The notes under the pieces are model-generated. The model saw nothing but the letters and a program-made list of their open reading frames with translations, searched no databases and was not told the DNA's origin. A program made the translations under genes and the position numbers. Below, in pieces: positions 36,266 to 45,760 of a stretch of 64,000 bases of DNA; position 1 is the first letter of the stretch; every line of letters begins with the position of its first letter. The stretch lies in contig NZ_JAVHJP010000003.1 of NCBI RefSeq assembly GCF_031020795.1, forward strand, positions 179,408 to 243,407, read 5' to 3'. Source of the stretch: Hydrogenophaga pseudoflava. Lineage in GTDB: Bacteria > Pseudomonadota > Gammaproteobacteria > Burkholderiales > Burkholderiaceae_C.

Positions 36266-37557
36266 TGACCTCGCACGCCATCCGCCATGTGCGCGTGACG
36301 CCCATCGCGTTCCGCGACCCGCCGCTGCTGAACGCGGCCGGCATCCACGAACCCTGGGCGCTGCGCTCGATCATCGAGATCGAGACCGACTCGGGCCTGG
36401 TCGGCATCAACGAAAGCTACGGCGACGGGCCCATGCTGGAGGCGCTGGCCAAGGCCGCGCCCGCGCTCACTGGTCTTTCGCCCTGGGCGCTCAACGAGAT
36501 GGACACCCGCGTGGCCGCGCTGGTGGCGCCCCGGCAGACCGCCGCCTCGGAGTTCCTGGGCCAGCAGGTGTCCCTGGCACCGGGCACCCACGTCTCAAAG
36601 ACCGTGGCCAAGGTGACCAGCGCCTTCGAGGTGGCGATGATGGACCTGCAGGGCCAGCTGGCGAACGCGCCGGTGGTGGACCTGCTGGGCGGCGCGGCGC
36701 GCCCCGCCGTGCCGTTCAGCGCCTACCTGTTCTTCAAGTACGCCGAGCACATTGACAAGCCCTACACGCCCGATCCGTTTGGCGAAGGCCTCACACCCGG
36801 TCAGATGGTGGCGCAGGCGCGCCGCATGATCGACCAGTACGGCTTCAAGAGCATCAAGCTCAAGGCCGGCGCGCTGCCGCCGGAGCAGGAAGTGGCCACC
36901 CTGCTGGCGCTCGCCCAGGCCTTCCCCGGCGCGCCGCTGCGCATCGACCCCAACGCCAACTGGAGCGTGGCCACCAGCCTGAAGGTGGTTGAGCAGCTGC
37001 GCGGCGTGCTGGAGTACTACGAAGACCCGGCCCCGGGACTGGACGGCATGGCCGCCGTGGCCGCCGCCTGCGATGTGCCGCTGGCCACCAACATGGTGGT
37101 CACCGACCTGAAGGAATTCCGCCGCAACGCCGAGATGGGCTGCCCGGTGAAGATCGTGCTCAGCGACCACCACTACTGGGGCGGCCTGCGCGCCACGCAG
37201 CGACTGGCGCTGATGTGCGAGACCTTCGGCCTGGGCCTGTCCATGCACTCGAATTCGCACCTGGGCATCAGCCTGATGGCCATGACGCACCTGGCCGCGT
37301 CGGTGCCGCTGCTGTCCTACGCCTGCGACACCCACTACCCCTGGCAGGACGACGAGGTGGTGCAGGGCGGGCGCCTGCGGTTTGAAGACGGCGGCCTGCG
37401 CGTGACCACCACGCCCGGCCTGGGTGTGCAGATCGACCGCGAAGCCCTGGCCCGTCTGCACCAGAACTACCTGGACACGGCCATCCGCCACCGGGACGAC
37501 CTGGGGCAGATGCGCAAGTACGACCCGTCGTTCACCGGCCACCAGCCGAGGTTCTGA
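36265..37557 (+). CDS. Enolase-superfamily dehydratase, diverged glucarate dehydratase
   Basis: The 430-residue protein aligns with glucarate dehydratases: the lysine motif IKLKAGALPPEQE, metal ligands in DPNANW and YYEDPAPG, the His motif MHSNSHLGIS, and CDTHYPWQDDEVV. The residues around the active site differ from the orthodox glucarate dehydratase encoded at 39634 (KLKGGVL, DPNGGW, AEDPCG, SHSNNH). It may be the 'glucarate dehydratase-related' type, or may prefer another aldarate such as idarate. ATG 36265 overlaps the DctM stop. Confidence 0.83.
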   Translation: MTSHAIRHVRVTPIAFRDPPLLNAAGIHEPWALRSIIEIETDSGLVGINESYGDGPMLEALAKAAPALTGLSPWALNEMDTRVAALVAPRQTAASEFLGQQVSLAPGTHVSKTVAKVTSAFEVAMMDLQGQLANAPVVDLLGGAARPAVPFSAYLFFKYAEHIDKPYTPDPFGEGLTPGQMVAQARRMIDQYGFKSIKLKAGALPPEQEVATLLALAQAFPGAPLRIDPNANWSVATSLKVVEQLRGVLEYYEDPAPGLDGMAAVAAACDVPLATNMVVTDLKEFRRNAEMGCPVKIVLSDHHYWGGLRATQRLALMCETFGLGLSMHSNSHLGISLMAMTHLAASVPLLSYACDTHYPWQDDEVVQGGRLRFEDGGLRVTTTPGLGVQIDREALARLHQNYLDTAIRHRDDLGQMRKYDPSFTGHQPRF

Positions 37558-37598
37558 CCCGGGGGGTAAGGGGTTTCCACATACGTGCATGGAAGCCC

Positions 37599-37628
37599 TT
37601 GACACCCCCTCCTGCCTTTTCACACAAT
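37599..37628 (+). promoter_or_regulatory. Predicted sigma-70 promoter for kdgD
   Basis: TTGACA (37599-37604), 18 bases, CACAAT (37623-37628). The operator-like TTGTCTGACAT follows 8 bases later. Same architecture as the udh promoter. Confidence 0.68.
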
Positions 37629-37636
37629 CTCATCAG

Positions 37637-37647
37637 TTGTCTGACAT
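37637..37647. promoter_or_regulatory. Predicted FadR-type operator before kdgD
   Basis: TTGTCTGACAT, one base off the palindrome TTGTCTGACAA seen at the udh promoter, at the expected transcription start of the kdgD operon. Confidence 0.62.
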
Positions 37648-37700
37648 CCTACAAGAAGATCACAAAGACCCCTTCATCCACCCACCCAGGCTGAACCACC

Positions 37701-38618
37701 ATGCAATACACCCCCCAAGACCTCAAGCAAGTCATGTCCTCGGGCCTGCTGTCCTTTCCCGTGACGGACTTCGACGCCAATGGCGACTTCAACGCCAAGG
37801 GCTACGCCGAGCGCCTGGACTGGCTGGCCCCCTACGGAGCGAGCGCGCTGTTCGCCGCGGGCGGCACGGGTGAGTACTTCTCGCTCTACGGCGAGGAATA
37901 CGGCCAGATCATCAAGACCGCGGTCGACACCTGCCGCGGCAAGGTGCCCATCATTGCCGGCGCCGGCGGCCCGACCCGCACCGCCATCGCCCACTCGCAG
38001 GAAGCCGAGCGCCTGGGCGCCCACGGCATCCTGCTGCTGCCGCACTACCTGACCGAAGCCGGACAGGAGGGCCTGATCGCCCACGTCGAGCAGGTCTGCA
38101 GGAGCGTGCAGTTCGGCGTCATCGTCTACAACCGCGACCGCACCAAGTTCACGCCCGAGTCGCTGGCCATCCTGGCCGAGCGCTGCCCCAACCTGATCGG
38201 TTTCAAGGACGGCATGGGCAACATCGAACTGATGTCGTCCATCTACATGCGCATGGGCGACCGCTTCGCCTACCTCGGTGGCCTGCCCACGGCCGAGGTC
38301 TACGCCGCCGCCTACAAGGCGCTGGGCACCCCGGTGTACTCGTCCGCCGTCTTCAACTTCATCCCGAAGACCGCGATGCAGTTCTACGAAGCCGTGCGCA
38401 GCGACGACATGGCCACGCAGCACCGCCTGCTCAAGCAGTTCTTCATGCCCTATCTGAAGATCCGCAACCGCGTCGAAGGCTATGGCGTGAGCATCATCAA
38501 GGCAGGTGCCAGGCTCGTGGGCCATGACGCCGGTCCGGTGCGCGCGCCGCTGTCGGATCTCAAACCTGGCGAGATGGACGAGCTCAAGACGCTGATCGAC
38601 GCGCTGGGCCCGCAGTAA
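37701..38618 (+). CDS. kdgD: 5-dehydro-4-deoxyglucarate dehydratase
   Basis: KdgD dehydrates and decarboxylates 5-keto-4-deoxyglucarate, the product of the aldarate dehydratases, to 2,5-dioxopentanoate. The 305-residue protein is of the DHDPS/NAL fold: [28 protein letters not shown], Schiff-base Lys in [10 protein letters not shown], and Tyr in [10 protein letters not shown]. Its product is oxidised by the dehydrogenase at 29140. It heads a second operon with its own promoter and operator. Confidence 0.95.
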   Translation: MQYTPQDLKQVMSSGLLSFPVTDFDANGDFNAKGYAERLDWLAPYGASALFAAGGTGEYFSLYGEEYGQIIKTAVDTCRGKVPIIAGAGGPTRTAIAHSQEAERLGAHGILLLPHYLTEAGQEGLIAHVEQVCRSVQFGVIVYNRDRTKFTPESLAILAERCPNLIGFKDGMGNIELMSSIYMRMGDRFAYLGGLPTAEVYAAAYKALGTPVYSSAVFNFIPKTAMQFYEAVRSDDMATQHRLLKQFFMPYLKIRNRVEGYGVSIIKAGARLVGHDAGPVRAPLSDLKPGEMDELKTLIDALGPQ

Positions 38619-38660
38619 CCCCCCCCCCGCGCTTCCATCCATACGCATCTGGAAACACCC

Positions 38661-39626
38661 ATGACCATGAACAAGTCCCTCATCACCCTGCTGCTGGCCG
38701 CGGCCACCAGCCTGCCCGCCTTCGCCTGGCCCGACAAGCCCATCACCCTCGTCGTGCCCTTCCCGCCCGGTGGCTCCACCGACATGATCGCCCGCCAGCT
38801 CTCCGGCAAGATGGGTGAAAAGCTCGGCGGCAACGCCACCGTGATCGTCGAGAACAAGGCCGGTGCCACGGGCACCATCGGTGCCACCTTCGTGGCCCGC
38901 GCACCGGCCGACGGCCACACGCTGCTGGTGGCGTCGCTCGGCCCCTTCGTGATCGCGCCGCACCTGATCAAGGTGCAGTACGACGCGCTCAAGGACCTGG
39001 ACCCGGTGACTGTGGTCGTGCAGGCGCCCAACGTGCTGGTGGTGCCCGCCGCCTCCGCCCACAAGTCGCTGGCCGACGTGATCGCCTTCCAGAAGGCCAA
39101 CCCCGGCAAGATGACCTTCGCCTCGTCGGGCAACGGTTCCAGCGACCACCTGACCGCCGAGCTGTTCTGGCAGCAGACCGGCACCAGCGGCGTGCACGTG
39201 CCCTACAAGGGCGGCGGTCCGGTGATGAGCGACCTGCTGGGCAACCAGGTGGAGTCGTCGTTCATGAACATCAACACCGCCATGCCGCAGATCAAGGCCG
39301 GCAAGCTGCGCGCCCTGGCCATCACCAGCGCCAAGCGCTCGCCGCTGCTGCCCGAGGTGCCCACGCTGGAAGAAGGCGGCGTGAAGGACGCCAACGTGCA
39401 GTCCTGGCAGGCCGTGGCTGCGCCCAAGGGCCTGCCCGCCGATGTGAAGAAGCGCGTGCACGAGGCCGTGCTGGCCTCGATCAACGACCCGGCCATCAAG
39501 CCCAAGCTGCTGGAGCTGGGTTTCGAGGTGGTGCTGAACACGCCCGAGCAGTTCGCGGCCTTCCAGGCCAGCGAATACGCGCGCTGGCAGAAGCTGATCA
39601 CCAGCCGCAACATCAAGGCAGATTGA
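38661..39626 (+). CDS. Bug/TctC-family tripartite tricarboxylate transporter binding protein
   Basis: The 321-residue periplasmic protein has a signal peptide ([22 protein letters not shown]) and the Bug-family start [43 protein letters not shown] is a further mark. These proteins bind carboxylates for a TctAB membrane pair. No tctA or tctB is in the window, so it works with a distant one or as an orphan sensor. It lies between kdgD and gudD, so an aldarate ligand is likely. Ten C bases stand just before its leader (38619-38628). Confidence 0.88.
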   Translation: MTMNKSLITLLLAAATSLPAFAWPDKPITLVVPFPPGGSTDMIARQLSGKMGEKLGGNATVIVENKAGATGTIGATFVARAPADGHTLLVASLGPFVIAPHLIKVQYDALKDLDPVTVVVQAPNVLVVPAASAHKSLADVIAFQKANPGKMTFASSGNGSSDHLTAELFWQQTGTSGVHVPYKGGGPVMSDLLGNQVESSFMNINTAMPQIKAGKLRALAITSAKRSPLLPEVPTLEEGGVKDANVQSWQAVAAPKGLPADVKKRVHEAVLASINDPAIKPKLLELGFEVVLNTPEQFAAFQASEYARWQKLITSRNIKAD

Positions 39627-39633
39627 GCACACC

Positions 39634-40959
39634 ATGACCGCACCGATCGTCCAGTCGATGCGTGTGGTCCCGGTCGCCGGCCGGGACGGCATGCTGCTCA
39701 ACCTGTCGGGCGCGCACGCGCCCTTCTTCACCCGCAACATCGTCATCGTCACCGACAACGCGGGCCACACCGGCCTGGGCGAGGTGCCGGGCGGCGAGAA
39801 GATCCGCCAGACGCTGGAAGACGCGCGGCCTCTGGTCGAAGGCCAGACCGTCGGCAACCTGCAGGCCATCCTGAACGCCATGCGCGTGAAGTTCGCCGAC
39901 CGCGACAGCGGCGGCCGCGGCCTGCAGACCTTCGACCTGCGCACCACCATCCACGCCGTCACCGCGGTGGAATCGGCCCTGCTCGATCTGCAGGGCCAGC
40001 ACCTGGGCGTGCCGGTCGCCGCCCTGCTGGGCGAAGGTCAGCAACGCGACGCGGTGCAGATGCTGGGTTACCTGTTCTTCGTCGGCGACCGTCTGAAAAC
40101 GGACCTGCCCTACGCGAGCGAACCCGACAACGCCGACGACTGGTGCCGCCTGCGCCACGAGGCCGCGATGACGCCCGAGGCCGTGGTGCGCCTGGCCGAA
40201 GCGGCGCAGAAGCGCTACGGCTTCCAGGACTTCAAGCTCAAGGGCGGCGTGCTCGCCGGTGACGCCGAGGTGGACGCGGTGACCGCGCTGCACGAACGTT
40301 TCCCCGAAGCGCGCGTGACGCTGGACCCCAACGGTGGCTGGCTGCTGAAGGACGCGATCCGCCTGGGCGAGAAGATGCGCGGCGTGGTCGCGTACGCCGA
40401 AGACCCCTGCGGTGCCGAAGAGGGCTTCAGCGGCCGCGAGGTGATGGCCGAGTTCCGCCGCGCCACCGGCCTGCCCACCGCCACCAACATGGTCGCCACC
40501 GACTGGCGCCAGATGGCGCATTCGCTGGCGCTGCAGAGCGTGGACATCCCGCTGGCCGACCCGCACTTCTGGACCATGGCCGGTTCGGTGCGCGTGGCCC
40601 AGACCTGCCGCGACTGGGGCCTGACCTGGGGTTCACACTCCAACAACCACTTCGACATCTCGCTGGCCATGTTCACCCACGTGGGCGCGGCCGCGCCGGG
40701 CAAGGTCACGGCCATCGACACCCACTGGATCTGGCAGGACGGCCAGCGCCTGACGAAAGACCCGCTCAGGATCGAAGGCGGCTGCGTGCAGGTGCCGAAG
40801 AAGCCCGGTCTCGGCATCGAGATCGACATGGCCGAGGTCGAGAAGGCCCACCAGCTCTACATGCAGCACGGCCTGGGCGCACGCGACGACGCCATCGCGA
40901 TGCAGTACCTGATCCCGGGCTGGACCTTCGACCCCAAGCGCCCCTGCCTGGTCCGATGA
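39634..40959 (+). CDS. gudD: Glucarate dehydratase
   Basis: The enzyme dehydrates D-glucarate to 5-keto-4-deoxyglucarate. The 441-residue protein carries the full active-site pattern of GudD: the lysine motif [12 protein letters not shown], metal ligands in LDPNGGW and [17 protein letters not shown], and the catalytic His in GSHSNNHFD. It ends in an ATGA overlap with garD. Length (446 in E. coli) and residues make it the orthodox enzyme of the cluster. Confidence 0.95.
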   Translation: MTAPIVQSMRVVPVAGRDGMLLNLSGAHAPFFTRNIVIVTDNAGHTGLGEVPGGEKIRQTLEDARPLVEGQTVGNLQAILNAMRVKFADRDSGGRGLQTFDLRTTIHAVTAVESALLDLQGQHLGVPVAALLGEGQQRDAVQMLGYLFFVGDRLKTDLPYASEPDNADDWCRLRHEAAMTPEAVVRLAEAAQKRYGFQDFKLKGGVLAGDAEVDAVTALHERFPEARVTLDPNGGWLLKDAIRLGEKMRGVVAYAEDPCGAEEGFSGREVMAEFRRATGLPTATNMVATDWRQMAHSLALQSVDIPLADPHFWTMAGSVRVAQTCRDWGLTWGSHSNNHFDISLAMFTHVGAAAPGKVTAIDTHWIWQDGQRLTKDPLRIEGGCVQVPKKPGLGIEIDMAEVEKAHQLYMQHGLGARDDAIAMQYLIPGWTFDPKRPCLVR

Positions 40960-42497
40960 GCACCGTGCCGCGCACCATCCGCATCCACCCGACCGACAAC
41001 GTGGCGGTGGTGGTCAACGACGGCGGTCTGCCCGCCGGCACCGCCCTGCCCGGTGGACCGACCCTGGTGCAGGCCGTGCCGCAGGGCCACAAGGTGGCGC
41101 TGGCCGACCTGCCCGCCGGCACCGCCGTGCGCCGCTACAACGTGGTCATCGGTCACACCGCAGTGGACATTCCCGCGGGCGGCTGGGTCAACGAACAGCG
41201 GCTGGTGATGCCCGCGGCGCGTTCGCTGCAGGGCCTGCCCGCGCCGCAACCACCGGCCGAGCTGCCGCCGCTGGAGGGCTTCAGCTTCCAGGGTTACCGC
41301 AACGCCGACGGCAGCGTGGGCACGCGCAACCTGCTGGCCGTCACGACCACGGTGCAGTGCGTGGCCGGTGTGCTCGAATTCGCCGTCGGGCGCATCAAGA
41401 AGGAGCTGCTGCCGCACTACCCCAACGTGGACGGCGTGGTGGGCCTGACGCACAGCTACGGCTGCGGCGTGGCCATCGACGCGCCCGACGCCATCATCCC
41501 CATCCGCACGGTGCGCAACCTCGCGAGCAACCCCAACTTCGGCGGCGAGGTGATGGTGCTCAGCCTGGGCTGCGAGAAGTTGCAGCCTGAACGATTGCTG
41601 CCGCCGGGCTCGATCCCGATTTCGGATGAGCGCCAGGGGCCGGACGTGGTCTGCCTCCAGGACGAGAAGCACGTCGGCTTCATGTCGATGATCGACAGCA
41701 TCCTCACACAGGCCAAGGGCCACCTCGAACGCCTGAACGCGCGCCAGCGCACCACCTGCCCGGTGAGCGAACTGGTGGTGGGCGTGCAGTGCGGTGGCAG
41801 CGACGCGTTTTCCGGTGTCACCGCCAACCCGGCCGTGGGCTTTGCGACCGACCTGCTGGTGCGCGCGGGTGCCACGGTGATGTTCAGCGAGAACACCGAG
41901 GTGCGCGACGCGGTGGACCAGCTCACGCGCCGCGCCGCGACACCCGAGGTGGCCGAAGCCATCGTGCGCGAACTCGGCTGGTACGACGCCTACCTCGCGC
42001 GCGGCCAGGCCGACCGCAGCGCCAACACCACGCCCGGCAACAAGAAGGGCGGCCTGTCGAACATCGTCGAGAAGGCCATGGGCTCCATCGTCAAGAGCGG
42101 CAACGGCCCGATCCACGGCGTGATCGCCCCCGGCGAGAAGGTGACACAGAAGGGCCTGATCTTCGCGGCCACGCCCGCCAGCGACTTCATCTGCGGCACG
42201 CTGCAGCTGGCCGCCGGCATGAACCTGCACGTCTTCACCACCGGCCGCGGCACACCCTACGGTCTGGCCGAATGCCCGGTCATCAAGGTGGCCACACGCA
42301 ACGACCTGGCGCGCCGCTGGCACGACCTGATGGACGTCAACGCCGGCCGCATCGCCAGCGGCGAAGCGTCGATCGACGAACTCGGCTGGGAGCTGTTCCA
42401 CCGCCTGCTGGCCGTCGCCAGCGGCGAGAAAACCTGGGCCGAGAAATGGGGCCTGCACAACGACCTGGTTCTATTCAATCCGGCCCCGGTGACCTGA
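40956..42497 (+). CDS. garD: Galactarate dehydratase
   Basis: The enzyme dehydrates galactarate to the same 5-keto-4-deoxyglucarate as GudD. The 513-residue protein belongs to the UxaA/GarD family: an N-terminal SAF domain ([20 protein letters not shown]), then [37 protein letters not shown] and [10 protein letters not shown]. The reading frame overlaps gudD by four bases. With GudD and the enolase-type enzymes it gives at least two unrelated ways to feed aldarates to KdgD. Confidence 0.93.
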   Translation: MSTVPRTIRIHPTDNVAVVVNDGGLPAGTALPGGPTLVQAVPQGHKVALADLPAGTAVRRYNVVIGHTAVDIPAGGWVNEQRLVMPAARSLQGLPAPQPPAELPPLEGFSFQGYRNADGSVGTRNLLAVTTTVQCVAGVLEFAVGRIKKELLPHYPNVDGVVGLTHSYGCGVAIDAPDAIIPIRTVRNLASNPNFGGEVMVLSLGCEKLQPERLLPPGSIPISDERQGPDVVCLQDEKHVGFMSMIDSILTQAKGHLERLNARQRTTCPVSELVVGVQCGGSDAFSGVTANPAVGFATDLLVRAGATVMFSENTEVRDAVDQLTRRAATPEVAEAIVRELGWYDAYLARGQADRSANTTPGNKKGGLSNIVEKAMGSIVKSGNGPIHGVIAPGEKVTQKGLIFAATPASDFICGTLQLAAGMNLHVFTTGRGTPYGLAECPVIKVATRNDLARRWHDLMDVNAGRIASGEASIDELGWELFHRLLAVASGEKTWAEKWGLHNDLVLFNPAPVT

Positions 42498-42561
42498 ACC
42501 TGTTCCCCCAAGCCAGCGCCACGACTGGCCACTTCCTTCCATCCACCACGGAGACACCACC

Positions 42562-43530
42562 ATGATCCAGCGCCGACACCTGATGGCCGCATCCACCCTG
42601 GCCGCCCTGCCCCTGGGCGCCTTTGCGCAGAGCGACTACCCGAACAAACCCATCAAGATCATCGTGGCCTTCCCGCCCGGGGGCACCTCCGATGTGATGG
42701 GCCGCATGGTGGCCGAGCCGCTGGCCAAGGTGCTGGGCCAGCCGGTGGTGGTCGAGAACGTGGGCGGCGCCGGCGGCGTGATCGGCACCGAGCGCGGCGT
42801 CAAGGCGCCCGCCGACGGCTACACCATCATCCAGACCGGTGTGGGCCAGAACGCCGTGGCCCACGGCCTGGACCCCAACCTCAAGTACGACTCGGTCAAG
42901 GACTTCATCCACCTCAGCCACGTGCACAGCGGCCCCAACGTGCTGGTGGTCAACGCCAACCAGCCCTACAAGACCCTGGCCGAGCTGGTGAAGGCGGCCA
43001 AGGCCAGCCCCGGCAAGCTCGACTACGGCTACACCCATGCGGCTTCGGGCCACATGGCGATGGAGCTGTTCAAGCAGACCGCCGGCATCTTCATGACCGG
43101 CATCCCCTACCGCGGCGGCGGCCCGATGATGACCGCGCTGCTGGGCAACGAGATCCCGATGATGTTCATCAACCAGGACGTGGCCCTGCCCCACGTCAAG
43201 GCCGGCAAGCTGCGCCCGCTGGCGGTCTCCAGCCTGCAGCGCAACAGCCTCTACCCCGACGTGCCCACCGTCGCCGAATCGGGCTACCCGGGCTTCGAGG
43301 CGCTGTCCTGGTCGGGCATGTCGGTGGCCAGGGGCACGCCCGCGCCCATCGTGGCGAAGCTTGAAGCCGCGTTCAAGGAGGTCATGACCTCGCCCGCCAT
43401 CAGGCAGAAGCTGGAGAGCAACGGCTTCGTGGTGCCGGCGCAGGGCTCCAAGCCCTACACGGACTTTGTCGCCAGCGAACTGCAGCGCTGGACCAAGGTG
43501 ATCAAGACCGCCGGCATCAAGCCGCAGTGA
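42562..43530 (+). CDS. Second Bug/TctC-family binding protein
   Basis: The 322-residue protein has a signal peptide (cleavage after AFA) and the Bug pattern SDYPNKPIKIIVAFPPGGTSDVMGRM; IPYRGGGPMMTALLGNE is the ligand-site motif. It is paralogous to the protein at 38661 but clearly different. It lies between garD and the third enolase-type dehydratase. No TctA/TctB partner is present here. GGAGACACCACC precedes the ATG. Confidence 0.88.
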   Translation: MIQRRHLMAASTLAALPLGAFAQSDYPNKPIKIIVAFPPGGTSDVMGRMVAEPLAKVLGQPVVVENVGGAGGVIGTERGVKAPADGYTIIQTGVGQNAVAHGLDPNLKYDSVKDFIHLSHVHSGPNVLVVNANQPYKTLAELVKAAKASPGKLDYGYTHAASGHMAMELFKQTAGIFMTGIPYRGGGPMMTALLGNEIPMMFINQDVALPHVKAGKLRPLAVSSLQRNSLYPDVPTVAESGYPGFEALSWSGMSVARGTPAPIVAKLEAAFKEVMTSPAIRQKLESNGFVVPAQGSKPYTDFVASELQRWTKVIKTAGIKPQ

Positions 43531-43549
43531 CACAGGAGCCCGACGCCGC

Positions 43550-44686
43550 ATGAGCACCACCGCCGACCGCATCGCCTGGATGCGCATCTCCTCCTGTTAT
43601 CTGCCCCTGGCCAACCCGATCAGCGATGCCAAGGTGCTGACCGGGCGCCAGAAGCCCATGACCGAGATCGCGATGCTGTTCGTGGAACTGCAGACCGAGC
43701 AAGGCCATGAAGGCCTGGGTCTGAGCTACAGCAAACGCGCGGGCGGGCCCGGCCAGTTCGCGCACGCGCAGGAGATCGCACCGAACCTGATCGGCGAAGA
43801 CCCGAACGACATCGCGCGCCTGTGGGACAAGCTGTGCTGGGCCGGTGCGTCGGTGGGGCGCAGCGGTCTGTCCACCCAGGCCATCGGCGCCTTCGACGTG
43901 GCGCTGTGGGATGTGAAGGCGCGCCGCGCGAACCTCTCGCTGGCCAAGCTGCTGGGCGCGCACCGCGAGTCGGTGCGCTGCTACAACACCTCGGGCGGTT
44001 TCCTGCACACGCCCATCGACCAGCTGAAGGTGAACGCCGCGGCCTCGGTGGCGCGCGGCATCGGCGGCATCAAGCTCAAGGTCGGCCAGCCCGACGGGCG
44101 CATCGACATGCAGCGCGTGCAGGCGGTGCGCGAGCACCTGGGCGACGGCGTGCCACTGATGGTGGACGCGAACCAGCAGTGGGACCGACCCACCGCGCAG
44201 CGCATGTGCCGCGCGCTCGAAGGCTTCAACCTCGTGTGGATCGAAGAGCCGCTGGACGCGTATGACCACGAGGGCCACGCGGCCCTGGCACAGCAGTTCG
44301 ACACGCCGATTGCCACCGGCGAGATGCTGACCAGCGCGGGCGAACACTGGGACCTGATCCGCCACCGCGCGGCCGACTACCTGATGCCCGACGGCCCGCG
44401 CGTCGGCGGCATCACGCCTTTCCTGAAAGTGGCTGGCCTGGCCCACCACGCCGGCCTGATGCTGGCGCCGCACTTCGCGATGGAGCTGCACGTGCACCTG
44501 GCCGCGGCCTACCCGACCGAACCCTGGGTGGAGCACTTCGAATGGCTGGAGCCGCTGTTCAACGAACGCATCGAAATCGCCAACGGCCGCATGCGGGTGC
44601 CCACGCGGCCCGGCCTGGGCCTGTCGCTGAGCGGGCAGGCGCGGGCGTGGACCCGCGAGCGGGCCGAGGTCGGCGCACGGGTCTGA
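43550..44686 (+). CDS. Enolase-superfamily dehydratase, L-talarate/galactarate type
   Basis: The 378-residue protein belongs to the mandelate racemase subgroup: KLKVGQ (catalytic Lys pair), metal ligands in VDANQQWD, IEEPLD and ATGEML, and the catalytic His in APHFAMELHVHL. This set matches talarate/galactarate dehydratases rather than glucarate dehydratase. Its product would again enter the KdgD route. Position downstream of garD and a binding protein supports an aldarate substrate; which stereoisomer is not decided by sequence alone. Confidence 0.85.
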   Translation: MSTTADRIAWMRISSCYLPLANPISDAKVLTGRQKPMTEIAMLFVELQTEQGHEGLGLSYSKRAGGPGQFAHAQEIAPNLIGEDPNDIARLWDKLCWAGASVGRSGLSTQAIGAFDVALWDVKARRANLSLAKLLGAHRESVRCYNTSGGFLHTPIDQLKVNAAASVARGIGGIKLKVGQPDGRIDMQRVQAVREHLGDGVPLMVDANQQWDRPTAQRMCRALEGFNLVWIEEPLDAYDHEGHAALAQQFDTPIATGEMLTSAGEHWDLIRHRAADYLMPDGPRVGGITPFLKVAGLAHHAGLMLAPHFAMELHVHLAAAYPTEPWVEHFEWLEPLFNERIEIANGRMRVPTRPGLGLSLSGQARAWTRERAEVGARV

Positions 44687-44699
44687 CCACACGGCCTCG

Positions 44700-45755
44700 A
44701 TGGCAGCGCCCACCCCTCTGAACCCGCAACGCTTCTTTGGCGAGGTCGGCGGCGACCCCGTCGCCCTCTTCCACCTGCGCCATGCGAACGGCATGGAAGT
44801 GGCTGTGAGCAACCTCGGCGCCAAGGTGTTGCAGATCCTCGTGCCGGATCGCGACGGCGTGCCGGGCGATGTGGCGCTGGGCTACGACAGTCTGGCCGCG
44901 CTGCAGGCCGGCGCGCCGTCCATGGGCGCCTTCATCGGGCGGTATGCCGGGCGCATTGCGCAGGCGCGCTACACGCTCGACGGCACGGCCTACACACTCG
45001 ACGCCAACGCCGGCCCTCATTGCATCCACGGCGGCCCGAACGGGTCGCGCCACCGCGTGTTCTCGGCCCACCAGGACGCGCCCGACCAACTCACGCTGCG
45101 CCTGCGCTTCGAGCCCTCGGTGGACCGGCACCCCGGCATCGTCGACCTCACGCTCAGCTACCGCCTCACCGACGGCCATGCGCTGGTGATCGAACACGAA
45201 GCGGTGGCGGTCTGCACCGCCAGCCCGGCCTCGCCCGCGAGCTTCACGCCGCACATCTTCTTCAATCTCGACGGGCCGGGCGAGCGCCTGATCGACGACC
45301 ACCACCTGCAGGTGAGGGCCGACCAGCTGCTGGCCGCCGACGCCGACAACGTGGCCACCGGTGAACGCGGGCCCCTGGACGGCCACGCGCTGGATCTGCG
45401 CCGGCCCCGGCGGCTGGGCGAGCTGCCCGACATCGACCACGCCTATGAGCTCGCCGGTTCGACCCACGGCGGTCTGCGACGGGTGGCCCAGGCCCACAGC
45501 CCGGTCTCGGGCCGCACCCTCGACGTGTGGACCACCGAACCCGTGATGCAGGTCTACACCGCAGGCGCATTGGGCACGGGCGCCGCGCCGGACATCGGCA
45601 AACACGGCGTGGTCCACCGCCCGCGCGCCGGCCTGTGCCTGGAACCGCAGCAGTACCCCAATGCCATGAACTGCCCGGGGTTCCCGCTCAACCGGGTGGG
45701 CATGGAAACGCCCTACCGGGCGCGCACCGAGTACCGCTTCGGCACGCGGGACTGA
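44700..45755 (+). CDS. galM: Aldose 1-epimerase
   Basis: The 351-residue mutarotase interconverts alpha and beta anomers of aldoses; here it could speed supply of the anomer used by uronate dehydrogenase. Family marks are NLGAKVLQILVPDRDG, the His of PHCIHGGPNG, HIFFNLDG and a C-terminal CLEPQQYPNAMNCPGFP with the catalytic Glu. It starts 13 bases after the dehydratase gene, as the last gene of the sugar-acid operon. It converges on the response regulator gene with a 5-base gap. Confidence 0.92.
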   Translation: MAAPTPLNPQRFFGEVGGDPVALFHLRHANGMEVAVSNLGAKVLQILVPDRDGVPGDVALGYDSLAALQAGAPSMGAFIGRYAGRIAQARYTLDGTAYTLDANAGPHCIHGGPNGSRHRVFSAHQDAPDQLTLRLRFEPSVDRHPGIVDLTLSYRLTDGHALVIEHEAVAVCTASPASPASFTPHIFFNLDGPGERLIDDHHLQVRADQLLAADADNVATGERGPLDGHALDLRRPRRLGELPDIDHAYELAGSTHGGLRRVAQAHSPVSGRTLDVWTTEPVMQVYTAGALGTGAAPDIGKHGVVHRPRAGLCLEPQQYPNAMNCPGFPLNRVGMETPYRARTEYRFGTRD

Positions 45756-45760
45756 ACGGG

